From contig OZ034978.1 in assembly GCA_964030785.1 (NCBI GenBank), positions 6,632,501 through 6,696,500 of the forward strand: a stretch of DNA of 64,000 nt, in the 5' to 3' direction. How positions within the stretch are numbered: the stretch's first letter is position 1; the number at the start of each line of letters is the position of its first letter. This document shows, one piece after another, positions 14,601 through 29,600 of this stretch. Position numbers and translations under genes: made by a program. The stretch comes from Siderastrea siderea (taxonomy: Eukaryota; Cnidaria; Anthozoa; Scleractinia; Rhizangiidae). A model generated the notes under the pieces. The model made no database searches, was not told the DNA's origin, and was given only the letters and a program-made list of their open reading frames with translations.

Positions 14601-15980
14601 GAAGCTCTAGTTTCTTGCTTAGTTGCTTGGCTGACTAAACTGACTGTCTGACTGATGGACTGACTGACTGACTGACTGACTGACTGGACTTATGGATTCA
14701 CTGACTAGCTTACTGATTAATTGACTGACTGGCTGACTAACTGACTGATTGACTAACTGGATGACTAACTGACTGATTAATTGTCTGACTGACTGACGTT
14801 TCAAGCATAAGCTCTTTGTCAGAGTGAAGGGCTAATGTGCAAAACGTCAGGTTTCAATCTCTTTTCGGTGGCCAATTTACCTTATCAACTCTGTTGATAA
14901 ATCCAAAGTTTTGTGACTGATCAGTTGACTAACTGCCTGACTGACTGACTGATTGGTTGGTTGACTGAAGGGCTGTCTGGCTGATTAATTAGGGCTCGAA
15001 ATTAACAGTGCTCTGTTAACTAATAGTTAGTAGTTTTCAATGTCTGTTACTAAAAATTTGTCCAAGTAACCAGAGATGGCTGGTTAAAATTTTGTTGAAA
15101 ACAGTCAAATATAGATAATATCTTCGAAAGGAAAAAATTAGTTGTCACAAATGCTCCATTGCATATTTCTGCTTCAAGATTGTTTTCTTCTTTAAAGATA
15201 TCAACCTGTTTAGAAAAACATCCGATGCATGCAAAAAATGGAAACCTAGATCCAGATGCAAGTTGTTAACCTCATCTCCACGTGCTGGGTAGTATTCAAA
15301 ACTGCGAGAAGTCTCTGGGGATGAGTTGATAGCTAGATTATGTCTGCCAGTCTTTGGTTGTTGCATTTGTCAAAGCCCGAAATGGAAAGTGATCATAAAG
15401 AGGTACCATAGAGAAAGAAAAGGGAATAATTTTGCCAGCTTGTGTTTCAAACACTGTCATGGAAGAGTTGTACAGTGACTTGACGAGGAAGCACAAGGCA
15501 AGAAAAAAGAAGAAGGTCAGGCATATACAACATTGGAAGAAGGAATTCACTTTTACTTTCAAGACTTTCAGTGGAATCAATATTACACTTTGCATAATTA
15601 TGTCCACGTCAGTAGGTGTTAAAACTGGAGCTCCCAGCTACAAATGCGTGGATAGTAAAATTTATAATTTGGTGTGTAAAGTTTCGGTCTAGTAACCCAA
15701 GTAGTTAATTATCCCAAAATTAAATTCAAGCTCTGCTGACTCACTGACTGACGGACTGAATAACTGACTGACTGGCTGACTGAGTGGCTGATTAATTGAC
15801 TGGCTGGCTGACTGCCCAACTTACTTTTTGACTGACTGACTGACTGACTGACTGACTGACTCACTGACTTACTGGCTGACTGACTGACTGACTGACTGAC
15901 TGACTGACTGACGGACTGGCTGATTAATTGACTGGCTCTCTGACTGACTGACTGACTGACTGACTGCCCAACTGACTTTT

Positions 15981-16012
<32 letters not shown>

Positions 16013-16731
16013 TGACTGACTGACTAACTGACTGACTGCCCGACTGACTTTTTGACTAACTGACTGACTGACCGACTGACTGACTGACTGACTGACTGAC
16101 TGACTGACTGACTGACTGACTGACTGTAGTGACTAAATGACGCTTGTTGGTTTGGCTTTCTTGCTCACTTAATTGGTTGTTTACTTGACTTGAATTCCTT
16201 GACTTGCTTGCTTTCTTAACTTGCTTGCTCAAGTACTTGACTTGTTTAACTTGCTTGCTTATCTTGCTTGCTTGCTTACTTGACTTGTTTATCTTGCTTG
16301 ACTAGCTATCAGGCCTCGAAATTAAATTTTTTTTACCAGGAGCAACTCTGCTCCTAGGTCCAAAATTTAAGGAGTAAATTTGATCTAACAAGGAGCAGAA
16401 AATGTATTTATTATGAAAATGGGCCAAAAGTTGAAGGAGCAATTTACCTCCTAAGTTATTTTTTTAGAAGCAAATGTCCTTGAACCAGTTGCAAATTGCA
16501 CATTTGCAACCGTAAATTTCGAGCTCTGCTAGCTATAGGTTCCCCTGCTTGACCTGCTTCCTTGGTTAACTTGCATGCTTACTTAGCTTGTTTGTGTCCT
16601 TGATTTGCATGACTGGCTTGACTTGTCTTCAGGAAAAATGTTTCAATTTTTCTCTGTGGGGCAAAACTTTTGCACCTTTCCTTCCTTCCTTCCTTCCTTC
16701 CTTCCTCATTTGTCTGTTCCTTCCTTTGTCA

Positions 16732-16770
<39 letters not shown>

Positions 16771-19700
16771 ATCTGTTTCTTGTCTGTTTTTTCCTCCCTT
16801 TTTTTCGTATCCTTGTTTTGGGTAGAGCACCGTGCTCCCAAAGTGGTTGCAGAGTCTCATTAAATTGTCAAGATTGTTTTGTCTGTTGATTGTCTTTATG
16901 TTAGTTAATCGCATTTTAGTGGCTTATGATATCTCAGTGTGTTAACTGTAAAAGATGCTCTTTTAGGAGGAAGGCCAAGAAGGAACAGAGATGCTTCTAA
17001 CAGTCAATTACAGTCAAGAGCAGGAGGCAGGACATCAAGTCAGGCTGCAGGGTCATCAGTTAATGGAGCTGATATAAATAATCCTACTGGAGGACCTTAT
17101 AGTGAAGACGTCCTTAGTGCCATAAAGTAAGTGATTCAAAAGTATTAAAAAATGGAGGAAATGTGCAGTAACCTGTCTGCTTGCAGATTCTCCAACTCTG
17201 ATAGATTTGCCTGTCATGATTTTCTCATTAGCGGTCTCCTCTTTTGTTTATCAAAGTTATTGTCTTCATCTAAGTGTTGTCTGACATAAAAATGCATGGC
17301 CTAATGGTATCAAACTTTACATGTTTCATTATCAAGCATTTTAAGTTTGCGAGGCTGTTACCAGATGTTTGCTGTTCAAAGTAATGCATTTGTTATGAGG
17401 TTTGAGCAAAACTGCAATTTACCATTGCTAAGTTCGATCCTTTCAATCCTAAATGCAACCCAAAAGTAAATGTCTGTAAAACAAACTCAATTGTGGTTGA
17501 CAGTTTCAGGTGCAAAAGCTGATTTAATGCAGATTCAAACCTCACTTAAACTTTTAATGTTTGATGTCAAGATTAAGACATTAGATAAAACCAATGACTG
17601 GTGTGATTATTGTTATCTCAGGAAATAAGCATTTTCTTTAATAACTCATTTGATTCATTTCTTCACAAATACATTGTAACAAAAGAGGTATTTTAGAACA
17701 ATTGTGCACGAGCTGTAAGAGCCATTAAGATTGCAAATAGTTTGTAAACATAGATATGCAGGACGGTTATATCACGAATAGTTAGCAAAGTAGTACATGC
17801 AACAGTAGGTATAAAAAGGACTTAAGCATTGTAACAGATGGGTTTTTTTGGTGCGCTGATCTTGCAATGTAGAGAAGCCTGCAGAGTGTAGTAATAAAGT
17901 TTTTTGAGAACTGGAATTTGTTGTTGTGGTCTTCGACTGGCACAGCGCTCATTACAATATTTTGTTTATTATTTTGTGGCTTTGGGGAGCCATAGCTGGC
18001 AAAACATGTTCAAAAATCTGGTGTGATAAAATTGGCTGTTAGTAGAAATTAATTACAACAACTGTCTTTTACAAGGTAAAGGTTATTATAAATAATAGTG
18101 AATTACATGTTATTAGTAATAACAGTCTTCATACAATCACCATTTTTCAGAACATACTTCAGTGACCAAATCTATGAGCTTGGAGGAAAGATTAATTTCA
18201 TGAGAATGCTCCACTATCTTATTCTTGTGGTCCTTTTAAACAGGTAAGCTGTCAATCAAGTGTGTAGCCTGAGTAAACAGCTAATGTCTCGCGAGGTCAT
18301 CACTTGAGCCCTCACAAGACGACGTCTGAGTAACGAGTGCAGAAATTCTATACTGATGATGCGTCAGTACCCAGATCTAGGTAGTGCTTCTGATGGGTTG
18401 AAACGAATTTCCCTCGCGTTTGAACCAATCAGAAGCACTACCTAGATCTGGGTAGTGACATGTCATCAGTATGGAATTTCTGTGCACGTTACTCAGATGT
18501 CGTTTTGCGAGGGCTCAAGTGGCGACCTCTCAAAAAGTCGGCTGTTTTCTCAGGCTATTAAGTGTGGTAAAATCCAAATCAATCTGGCCAATCACAGCAA
18601 CTGAAAACGACCCAATGAACCAATAAGAACTTGAAGCAGATTCATGTACCTGCAACAGCCATAGCCAAGTGTGGGTGGGGGGGGGGGGGGGGGTGGAGCT
18701 GCTCAATAAAGTTTTGTCCAGGTAGGCGTGCTCTGAGGCTCAAACTCTTACCCTTACGTGCATTAACTTTTGTAAACATGATACCCCTTCCACGTACTGA
18801 GAACAAAAATCCGCCTTTGTATACCTCCAAAATAAGCCAAGAACAGTAGGTCATCGCAAGTTTATAGACACTCAAAGGTTCCAGGCTGTTGTATGTTATT
18901 GTTGGAATGATTTTTGCTAAAAATTTGAAACCCCTTTTAATATTTAAACTTAGTTGCCATCCATTTTATTAAAAGGTGTATGTTGACAGTCCTCTAAGAT
19001 ACTACTTGTAAAATAACTGGTTTCCCTACCCTTTTGTATACTGCAAGTGCAAAAAGGTCCCATTTTCAGGCAAAACTTCCCTGTGTAGCTCACTATAGGG
19101 AGTACCCCCCCCCCCCCCCCCCCCCCACCTCAGAGATCAACAAACACATAATGAAAGTGGCCTCCTTTTTACATCAATCACAGATTGCAGTTAAGCGAGC
19201 CAAAGCACATAGTGCTTTTCTGGTTTGGACCCAAAATCAGTGGATGAACACAGCTTGGATTAACACAGTTGTGGAAGTTCATTCCATACCTGTTGCATCT
19301 AGGGAAGGAAGAAATTCATGTAGTAGTCAGTTTTTAACGACAAATGCCAACTTTATGAATCTGCTCTCTCCAGCTGTTCAAATCAACAAAACAAACAGCA
19401 AAGCATTACTTTTAGAAAGGCAATTTGATAACTAGCATGGTTATTCACATAGTAAAAGCACACCACCACAAAGAGGGTGGTCGCCTGTGGTTCAAGCTGG
19501 GTATAATTTTTATTTGGTCAGTTTGCTTATAGGCTTAGGGACGGTCTCATTATCCTCAAGCATGCAAATAAATAAATCAAACTCAACTTGAACTCAGACT
19601 GGTATGCGTGGATTTCTTGATAAGTGCGGGAATGGTTTAATATTGGAATCTTTATGTTTTGTTAGAGAGGACCCTGAAGAGCAATCTGCATGCCTTGTGG

Positions 19701-22700
19701 AAGCTTACAGGTTACTAAGGAGCTCTGCTTATCAACTGCATCTTGTTATGCAACAAAATCTTGTGGTTCAAGACCTCGTAGCTTTCTTTTCTTCATGTGG
19801 GGTAAGTGGTTAAATATGAGAGATGAACATACACTTTGATACGTCTGCGTGTTCCAGGCTGGCATTCAAATAACGGGAAATGGTACGAGGAACCTTGCAT
19901 AGATGGATTTTGGGGGGGGGGGGAGGGGCCAGCAGCCTCCCTTTCACCTGGGATGTATTTTTATAAACAACATCGGTCAAATGGCATCTCCCAAGCTGGA
20001 TTTTTTATTTTTTATTTTTTGACGTTCTTATCATTTAAATCAGATCTGCAATAGATGTGAAGGGTTTACTGTTCACAAATAAATTTTGTTGACGTACTTG
20101 CCATACCTAACTTTGGTTTTCATTACTTGATACGTGTATATATTTTTCTATGTGGCAACTAACACAATTTTCATCACACGAAATAGCATCTGAGAGGTCC
20201 TACAAGTAGATATCTAGTTTTACGCTTCGGAGATATCTAAACGTAGCCTTGTATTTTTAGGGGGCTTTTATGTCGTGTTACTGATTGTGAGAAATGCTAT
20301 GGGGCTTGAGGAGTGGGTATGAGGGAGTTATCTTGAGAAGATCTTGTCTTAAATCGCCTTGTACTGTCATCAACCATTTTCATTTTGTTAGGTTGGTTGC
20401 ATTTGTTTGCTTGCTAATTGGGAAAACTTTTGTTGGTTATATTGGGTGATGATCGTTTTAAATCGAGACTCAACTTGATTGAAAACTCTTACAAAACAGT
20501 TGTAAAAGTCACTTAAATTAAACCAACTAAAACTGGTTAAATTGAGGTTAACATTGTTTTTAACGTTTCTTACTTTTGCAGATGGGTGCTTCAGATATTG
20601 TTCAGGCTCACTTCTTGGCTTACAGACATTCCTTGAAGGATTTTTTCAGCAATTCCTTGTGAGGCCTGCATTCATTTTATGCTCTTAGAACATGTATTGA
20701 ACTAATTGTTTGCATTAGTCGTGTTTCGATCAATGTGCCACATCTTTTGTCTTTCTGAAATTTGTTGTCCGGCGCCCAATAAAGATCCACTTGATTCACG
20801 AAAATCATTAATTTTGATTTCATGAATTGTTCCTTCATAAAATAAAATTCCCACAAAAATTCATTTCAAAGAGTAATCTTTTCGGACATCATTGTTGACA
20901 CCTGAAAGTTGAATTTCACCCAATAAACTAACAAACGTCAGAACTAGAAAAAAGCATAATTATAAAATTTACTGAGGTAACATGGAAAGTTTGAAAGGAA
21001 TAGGATGAAAAAAGCTTCAGATAATACATTAAAGTTACAACATTTACAGCCAATTGTAACGTGAAAAGGCATCTCTTGCCGGGTGGCCATGCAAACTTCT
21101 GTAAAATTTGGCATTTTTAAGGAAGATATATCGTAAAATTCGATAATGTAAGCCCTGTGCTTATAATTGTTCAAAAGGCTTCTTTCGGTAGGGTTTATTT
21201 TCGGGGGGGAGGGGCGTCCAATTCGACCTGGACGTCAAGTGTTAACACATGAGCCCCTGGCTCGGGAGATCAGGCGACTACTCCCTAAACTATGAAGTTA
21301 AAGTTGATTTACCATTCGTACAAATTTTTTTATTATTTTATTCATTTATTTACTTTTTTTGCACTTGGAAAAGTGGTTTGGCTTGATTTTGCGTCTGAAA
21401 ATGTGGGTTCAGGGTGGAGGAATTGAACTTCCTTGCGAACCCATGTACTATCTGTATATAGTAATACAAGCACGGCACGAGGAACGCCATGTGACAAAAA
21501 CCAATGATCGTAGGATCAAAGTACCGTTTTTTTTCCGTTTGCCAAGCCTAAATTTTAGTTACTGTACGGTGACGCAGAGATTGACTGCTGATGTAACCAA
21601 AGATCTCATCAGCCTACATGTTTTGTGGTAACAGTATCAAAATATTTGACGTGAGGAAGTTGCAAAAAGTATCAAAATCATTGTCTTTCAGAGGTGGATC
21701 TAGGGATCTTCAATAGGAGCATTGTCTCCTTACAGTATCACAACTTGACTAATATACAGGTCACGAGAATAAAGGAGATGATTACCTAAGATAAAATGAT
21801 TTGATGTGTAAGCAAACTCTCCCAACTAGTTTCATGAGAAATATATGGAGAGTAATGAGGAGAACGTGCATGTTGATATTGGGGCTTCAATGCTTGTAAA
21901 GCCAAAGGATTGTTGTCCGGATTTAGCGTATTTACAACAATCAGTGAGTTCCTGGCAAACTTGGGGTGCTTTCCATTATGCCTGACCGTCCGCTCCTTAT
22001 AACACCATGACACCATGATTAGACCGTCCTTATAACACCATGATTAGACCGATTATAGATAATGTGAGCGTGGTTTGGACCAGCTGTGATAAACATACCC
22101 TCATACGTGTTCTAAAGCTGCAGAAGAGGGCTACAGGAGTAATTCTAGATGCCAATCGCCAAGTGAACTCTGTCAAACTGTTCAATAAACTTAACTGGAT
22201 ACCATTTTCCGAACAGGCTAAACTAACTAAGTGCTGTATTATATACAAGCGTTTACAGGGGCATGTACCCACCTATCTGAAAAGCTTACTTAAGCTTACT
22301 AGCGAGATTCATTCACGTCAGACTAGATATGCCAACTTTAATATTGTTCACCCCGTGACTGCCTGTCAAGCCTGGAACAGCTTACCGCTATCTGTGCGAA
22401 AATTACCCACGATTAAATCTTTTAGGAACTCTCTTTGGAAGAGAATTTTTAAAGAGCAGCAGCTTTTAAATCATTTTATTCTGTAATTTAGTTACACTTT
22501 TTACCCTTTTTACCTTTCTAATATTTTATCTCGTATTTCTTGTATTGTTATTCGTTATATTGTCTCATAGTTTATCCATAGTTTTAATATTCGTATTCTA
22601 GTGTATTTTTATATTTTATTGTGAATAATTTTAGAGGGCCACTGGTTTGTTAGTATTTTTTATGCTATTTTAGTGCTTCCCTCGTTAAATAAAGACTTTA

Positions 22701-25700
22701 CTTACTTACTTACTCACGAGAGGCCAGTGGAACTAATCAAGGGAAAATGGAACGACATTTTCAATAGGACCAAAATTTCCAACCAAACCATAGCGTTCCA
22801 TTTAGTTTCGACTGAAATTTCGATTACTTTTCAGTGAAGTGGGACTGGAAACGAGAATTTTTTAAAATGGAACGGCAAGTTTCGGTCAGACCGGAGCGAC
22901 CGGTCAAAGAGGACAACCTCTGGAGGTGGAACACTTTTTCTAGAAAATGTCCTCCTGAACCGAAGTGTTCCACTTATGTTTCGACCGAAATTCCCGGAAA
23001 TTTTGGCATAATGGCAAGCACCCTTGGTCTCCTCATCCACTCCATTTTCCTTTTATTCTGTTCGTTTTGGTTTGAGTGCGTTTAACTATTTCAAACCAAA
23101 GAGCAAAAGTAGGTACGGGCTCCAAGGAGGAGGGGGGGGGGGGGGAGGGGAATTCATACCCTCTGGACCCTCCCCTGAGATCTGCGACCTGGCGTGCGCC
23201 ACTTTTTTAAAGGTTATGACTTTTATTCTGTAGGAAGGACAAAAGTAGTGACATGCGTTTCCATGGGCGAGTTCTGCTTAAGATGCTGGACTCCATGACA
23301 GTTATCAATCCTCATTTGGAAGGAAAGACAAGAACTGGCAGCCTTCCACTTACTTCTGAGGTACATTAATATTTTCTCCGTACAGTAGCAGTACAGTTTC
23401 AATTATTATACTAAAGCCGTCTCCACATTAGACGTAATTATGACTAAATTAATCCGTATTATCATGTTAAGTGTTTACACTAGCCAATCTCAGTCGTCAG
23501 TTATTATCGATGTTTGTTACTCTTACATCTCCTCCTACTGGTTGTGTGTGTGACATGTCCTGCAGTATGTAAATGTTAAGGGGGGAGACTCTTAACGACA
23601 GATCTGGCATTGTTGCTAAGGGATTTTTGTGGATGGTATTTAGTCATACGTTGTTTTGCAGCGTTTTGTGCCGCTTGATTGGCGGAACTTATGAGGATGA
23701 ACATCTGAACTCTAAAAATCGACCTTGCATGTGCGTAGCTAGTGCCAGTCCCCAACCGTGCTTTAAAAAGAAAATCCCGAAAACTCGGAGGAAAGGAGGT
23801 AGAGTCCCGACTTTTTTGGCAAATCGGAAATAATTCAGCCTTCTTTATAATCTGATGTGAGCAATTACTGTTATTACTACAGTATAAAATGTGTAAATAC
23901 AAGTACGTATGACGTCATAGCTTTTATAACAATGCGAATTTCAAGAAATCGATATGTCAAGTTTTGCATCTTGATGATTGTTAAATATTGGCACTGTTTT
24001 CAATAGCCAAAACTCTATGTTGTTTGAGTTTTAAGCTTTTTTCTGTGCAGGTCACGTGACCTGCCAAATATGGTTGTGACTCAAAATCTTGTACACGTTT
24101 CCCATTGAACAAACATGGTGAAGCAGCTTATCTGTGGAAGTTAAGGTTTCCAAGATATAATGATTAGGAACTTCCCATAGCAACAATATGGTAGTGAAAT
24201 TATGAATATATGAAATTCATAGTAGTCTCCCCCTGGTAGTCTCCCCCTTAAGATCAGAAAGGTTGAGAGCTTCTAGTGTGGTGACAGTAAGACGAATTGT
24301 AAATGCGTTTTGTACGACCAAGGTTATCATCTACAAACTCCAAACCCTATGCTTGTGAGCAAATTGTCTTTGACATTCGTCCTTGTCAGTGTGTCCACAA
24401 TGAATTTTGGACGTGAGTAGCAAGCGCGTTCAAAGAGGAAAAGCCGATAATTAAAGCTACACAAAGTAAGCGGAAAAACTCATTGCAAGTGTTAATAAGT
24501 TCCGACAGGTTTGGAGTATGAACTAACGCCAAGGCAGCTGTTATTTTAGCTTGAAAATGAAGACAAGGTGGTGTCGTTGCCGTACATTTTTATTGTTAAT
24601 AATAACAAAATGTATAATCATGTCTCAAAAAATAGTCACCTAAGATGTACATCGCAATGGTTTGACTACTGCCAGTTTTCATCAGGTAATACGGTCGATA
24701 AGGTCATAAGGCGATGAGGGTCGACTCCTTATGCCTCACTATGGTCGCGTGTGATATTTTTACTAATTAATCTCTCTTACTTTATCACCAAAGAGGATGT
24801 GTCTTGACATTTCTAATCCTAGGAGTACGAAAAATGTATTATCCTAGTGTAATATGAGCTGTGTAGACAAATAGAACTCTCCCTGTGACTCAGTGATTAG
24901 ATCATCTGACTGGTGTACGGAAGGTCATAGATTCCATTCCCAACTGGTTCTAAGATTTTTTATTTCTAACTCCTTACACGTGACAAACTGCTTGCAGTTA
25001 ACCCAGAGACTGAGATTTTTTTTACCCTTGGGAGCTTGACGTTGTAGGAAGTGACAAGGTTAACCTGATGCGGTTCTCTACATTTTCAGGTGAACAAAGG
25101 ATTAGAGGATGTAAACAGATACTGTGAAACAGTGTTCCTTGGTTTGCTAGACGACGCTCTAGCCCACTGTTCCTATTTGTTGGTAAGTTCAATTAAAGTT
25201 TGATATTCAGTGTCCCGAAAAAGAACATGCGATCTGTTGACACAAAAATTCCATAGTTGTAACATTGTTTTCGAAACCAGTCATGGTGGTGGGTTGTCCA
25301 ATTATATCCTATCCTTAGATTTCGGGACTTTTCGCATCTTGCAGCACTGATATTTGGTTTTCTGGGACTGGTTTAAGTTTATTGTAAATCAGAAGTGTGT
25401 GAACATTAGAATTATTTCTGAAATGTTATTTCCCCGCAAAAAACTCAGTCATTGAATTTCTCGGTCTCTTTTTCGTTCACCGTAGACAGGTTTTTGAACA
25501 GTCAATAACCCTACTTTTTGCATCATACGATAATTGGATGTCATGGCGTTCAAATGTTTTCGCCGCGAAGCAAAAGTTTTTGTCCACACATGGCAAAAAA
25601 TTCAGCTTCAATTACCAAAGGTACTTGTTATTAACATCATTCGCTGAAGAAGCTTTTGAGATAGAAGCGAAAGCTTCAAGTTTCTGTGAATTAATTCATC

Positions 25701-26628
25701 GCCGAAGGCAAGAATTCCTCTACAATATGTTTAACCCAGAGATTTGTACGGTAATATTAGGATCGTTCTGGACTATTAGGGTAACCTTTTGGGTGGGTCA
25801 TACTGCTAATAAATTTACTACTTCATTAAAAATTTTATTCTTCTGCTATCAACAGAAATATATTCCTCCTGTGGAAAACAGCAATTCTTTCATTGTACAG
25901 CAGAGGTTTAAACACGGAGCTGAAAGAGCAGACATACTAAATCAAGGAAACCTCGGTAAGGCAGACGAATACGCTGAAACAATTTATTGATTTTGCTTTC
26001 ATAGATGAGGAACTAACCGATTGTCATTGTCATGTCCTGCAGCTGAAGAATCTTCTCCAGTAAAACAGTAATACTGTAGACCCCATTTGTATTCTCATGG
26101 TTGAACTAGAACTTCCGTGTAATGCAGACACATTTCAGAGGATTCCCCACCATGCCCTCCTTTTCAAGCTTTAACCCTTTATACCCTGATATAAAATGCA
26201 TATTCTCCTTACTGTTCTTCATACATTTCTTATGGGACCAGTAAAGAGAATTTGTTTAAATATTAAGACATCTGGTCCTTGGTGATCACTTTCTTTATTC
26301 TCGTCACTTGAATGTTTGAACAAGTAGTGATAATGTACAGAGAAGTTTCATTTTAGTCACTGTGAGGTATTAAAGGGTTAAAAGCCAACTGTAAAAATAA
26401 GGGTGTCCGTTGAAGTGTGAGTTGTTCCTTTTCTGGTATTTTCGTAGGTATGCTTCAATTGGAAGGTAAATTTGTTCCTTGTGTTGGATTTGTCTTCAAA
26501 GTAAGGAATTTTGAATATTTCTGTTTCTTCCAGTGTTAGATGTGGCGGAACAAGCAAAAACTATAGCTGCTCCCTCTGCCATTACGAAAGAAACTGTTTT
26601 ACTACAGGTAAAAGAATGGCTTTGCAAC

Positions 26629-26659
<31 letters not shown>

Positions 26660-29600
26660 ACAAACAAATAAATAAAGAAATCAATAAATGGGAATTAGCA
26701 GTAGCACATCAACACGCAACGAAAAGACGATCAGCTGCGAAACAGGGAAAGATTTGCACTTTCATAGAAATCAATTACATACTTTAAACGCTGAGTTTTC
26801 CTCCCTTCTAATTCTTTGTCGTCCCCTGTGTCCAGATCGAATTGGAATTTAGAGATGTTGGTTTTTGAGGAGAGGGGAAAACCGGAGTACCCGGAGAAAA
26901 ACCTCTTGGAGCAAGGACGAGAACCAACAACAAACTCAACCCACATCTGACGCCGAGTCCGGGACTCGAACCCGGGCCACGTTGGTGGGAGGCGAATGCT
27001 TTCATCACAGCGCCATCCCTGCTCCCCCTCCCAACAGTAATTTGTTACCTATTTTATTCGCGCAAAGCAGACAGTAGAGCAATTACTTGATTTGCTGATT
27101 TAGATTAGATAGTCACAATGGGGAGGATTCAAACGGGGACTTCTGATCTGTTTGTCTTCTGGGTTGGAAGGATTTAACTTGCAAAGTTTTCTTAGTTTAT
27201 GTTTGATTTGTGGTTCATTTCAGTATTTTGTTGACGTAAAGCTTGATCAAGTGTTCCACGAATTTCTAGTCGATCTTGTAACTGACGAAGAGTTTATTCC
27301 TCCAAACCCTTACCCCAGACTGACTTCCCAGCTGGCTGTAGCAGCAACCAGGTAATATGATGATGATTACTTAAGATTTAACATGTACTGGCCTATTGGT
27401 CTTCGGGTTCTGAGTTAGTGAGTAAGTGATTGGCCCATAAGTGACTAACCTGTTCCATGCAATCAGATAGTGGCGCGCGAGCGAAAAATATTGCAAGCCA
27501 AAGAGCGGGGGAAAACGAGGGGAGACTGGGACAGAGGGAGACGCGCCCTCTTCCCCAGTTTCCCCTCGTTTTTTCCCGCGTTTTTGCTCGCAATATTTTT
27601 CGCTCCCGCGCCACTAACTGAACGACTGGACCAGGCCAATAAGTGACGGGTGGTGTAGAGTCATTAACCTTTATTAAGCGGCCCTGTACTAAGTGGTCGC
27701 CCTCTATGAAACGGCCAGTGCTAGTTTTCAGCCCTAACAATTACTCCCTTTGTTTACTGTAAACTTGACCTCCTTTAACCGCTCACCTCTATTAAACGAT
27801 TGCGGTCACCTTTTGTCAAGTTCCTGCAACTGTATTTTATTGTCTTTCCCTGTATTAAACGGTCACTAGGTAAAGGGATACCATACCAATGAAATATGGT
27901 CATACCGGTGATCAAGTGCTATTGGACACAATCCCTTACACAGGAAACAGTCAATACTCTTCAGTGTTTCGTGTTGGAGAAACTGTTAAGCCACGGCCGT
28001 GTTGGACCAAGTGCGACTGAAATTTTTTTTCGCGTCCTTTCGGGTGTTTACCAGTAAATGTTAAGCCTTAGTACATTCTCCGTCATTTTTTATAAATCAC
28101 AGGATGGAGCTCTTTGGAGAAAAACGTGCCAAGCTGTTATCCAAACTCATATCAGAATCTGTTCAACTGATTGATTCAGAGAACTTTGTGTCTCATATTC
28201 CTGGAATTGAAGCATACGGTGAGTATACTGTTCATTTGGTGAAACACAAAGCTTTACATTATTTTATTGGACACCGTAGAGAAATTAAAAGCAGACGTTT
28301 CGAGCGTTAGCCCTTCGTCAGAGGAAATCAAGTAATTGTGGGTTGCGCTTGGTTTGTATGGAGCCCGGAGCGGTAGAGCTACGCTGATCATTCTAGCCAA
28401 CACATGACGGTCTGCGGGCTTTTCCTACACCAGGGTAACACGGAAAACCGTTGAAATCTAGAACAAAAAATAATACACTTTTCAAATCGGAAAACTTAAT
28501 CCCCATGGTATCAACGATCACTTTTCCTTCAACAAATTTCTTCTTGTTTTTCACTTCACCATGTTTCTACCAATAGCGTAGCTCCACCGCTTACCAGATA
28601 ACTCAAAGCACCACAGTCTCTTTTGAAACTAACCCCCTTGTTTGTTAATTTGGTAAGCATGGTTAGAATAGTAGTGTAAGTGCTAGCTCGTCATCCACAA
28701 TGCGACTCAGGTTCGATTCGCAGGCTCAGCGTCATTATGTCGGTTGAGCGTGTTGTTGGTTGAACACTTTTATTGCTCGGAAGGAAAAAAACCCCAGCAT
28801 TTCAAAATACCAGTTCGATCTGGGTACAAAGGAGCTTGAATACGTGGAAACGAATTAGAATTGTTGAGCTGACTTTCCTTCTTAAGTATGATCGTTGAGT
28901 TAAAGGAGCAATGTCACCCATTTTCCCTTTTACTTTAAAAGGCCAAAAGACATACTGGGAACAGAGGTGACTTAAAAATAACAGTTTCAGTTCTGTTTAA
29001 AATTGCTCTGTTAGTTTTCTGAAACTGTTAATGAGCGTATTTGGTGGTGGATGGTTAGGATGGAAATGGGTTGCAACTTTGACAAAAATGTGTCTTGCCT
29101 TGTGTCTTGGAATTTCTCACTTGATATCTTCCTCTTGGTTTTCTAGGAGAGCGGTTAAAGGTAATTTTGACTCAAAGACGTAAATGTCTTCGTGACATAG
29201 CCCCTTAAGCACGGTGCCCCCTAATACAGAAGCATTTTTGCAAAGGTTATGACTATGTGGAAAAAGCAGACCTTCAAAAGACCTACTGGAATCTAAAAAA
29301 AAAATGCGAATAACCACGCATTTTTCAGGGATAATTAAGCAACCATAATTCCAAAAAATGCTTCAATTTACAAAGAATGTTTGGCAATTTCTTTCCAAAT
29401 TTAAGCTCAATTATCTCTCAAAAAGTGGGCGGTTACCCCCAATTTTCTTTTTGGATTCTGATAGCCCTTGCTAAGACCTGCTTTTTTCCACCTGGTCATA
29501 AACCGCACAAAAATACCGTTGTATTAGTAGGGAAATTCCTTAAGAAACCCGAATATGTCTGACCAGACCCAAGATGCGCAGAACGTAAGCGCAGTAACAA

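Noticed and set aside
14619..14804. ORF rich in SQ/VS repeats
   Set aside because: It is a translation of the TGAC tetranucleotide array.
16588..16914. Overlapping ORFs on both strands with SVCLSVCL or DRQTDRQT
   Set aside because: They come from the CTTC and TGTC microsatellites.
19034..19435. 133-codon ORF in intron 11
   Set aside because: It runs across a long poly-C tract (giving poly-Pro), has no splice sites in phase with the gene and no recognisable domain.
29147..29160. 14-nt micro-exon (reads GERLK after exon 19)
   Set aside because: It has good splice borders and fits the end of exon 19, but it ends in phase 0 while exon 20 needs one leftover base, so including it breaks the frame.
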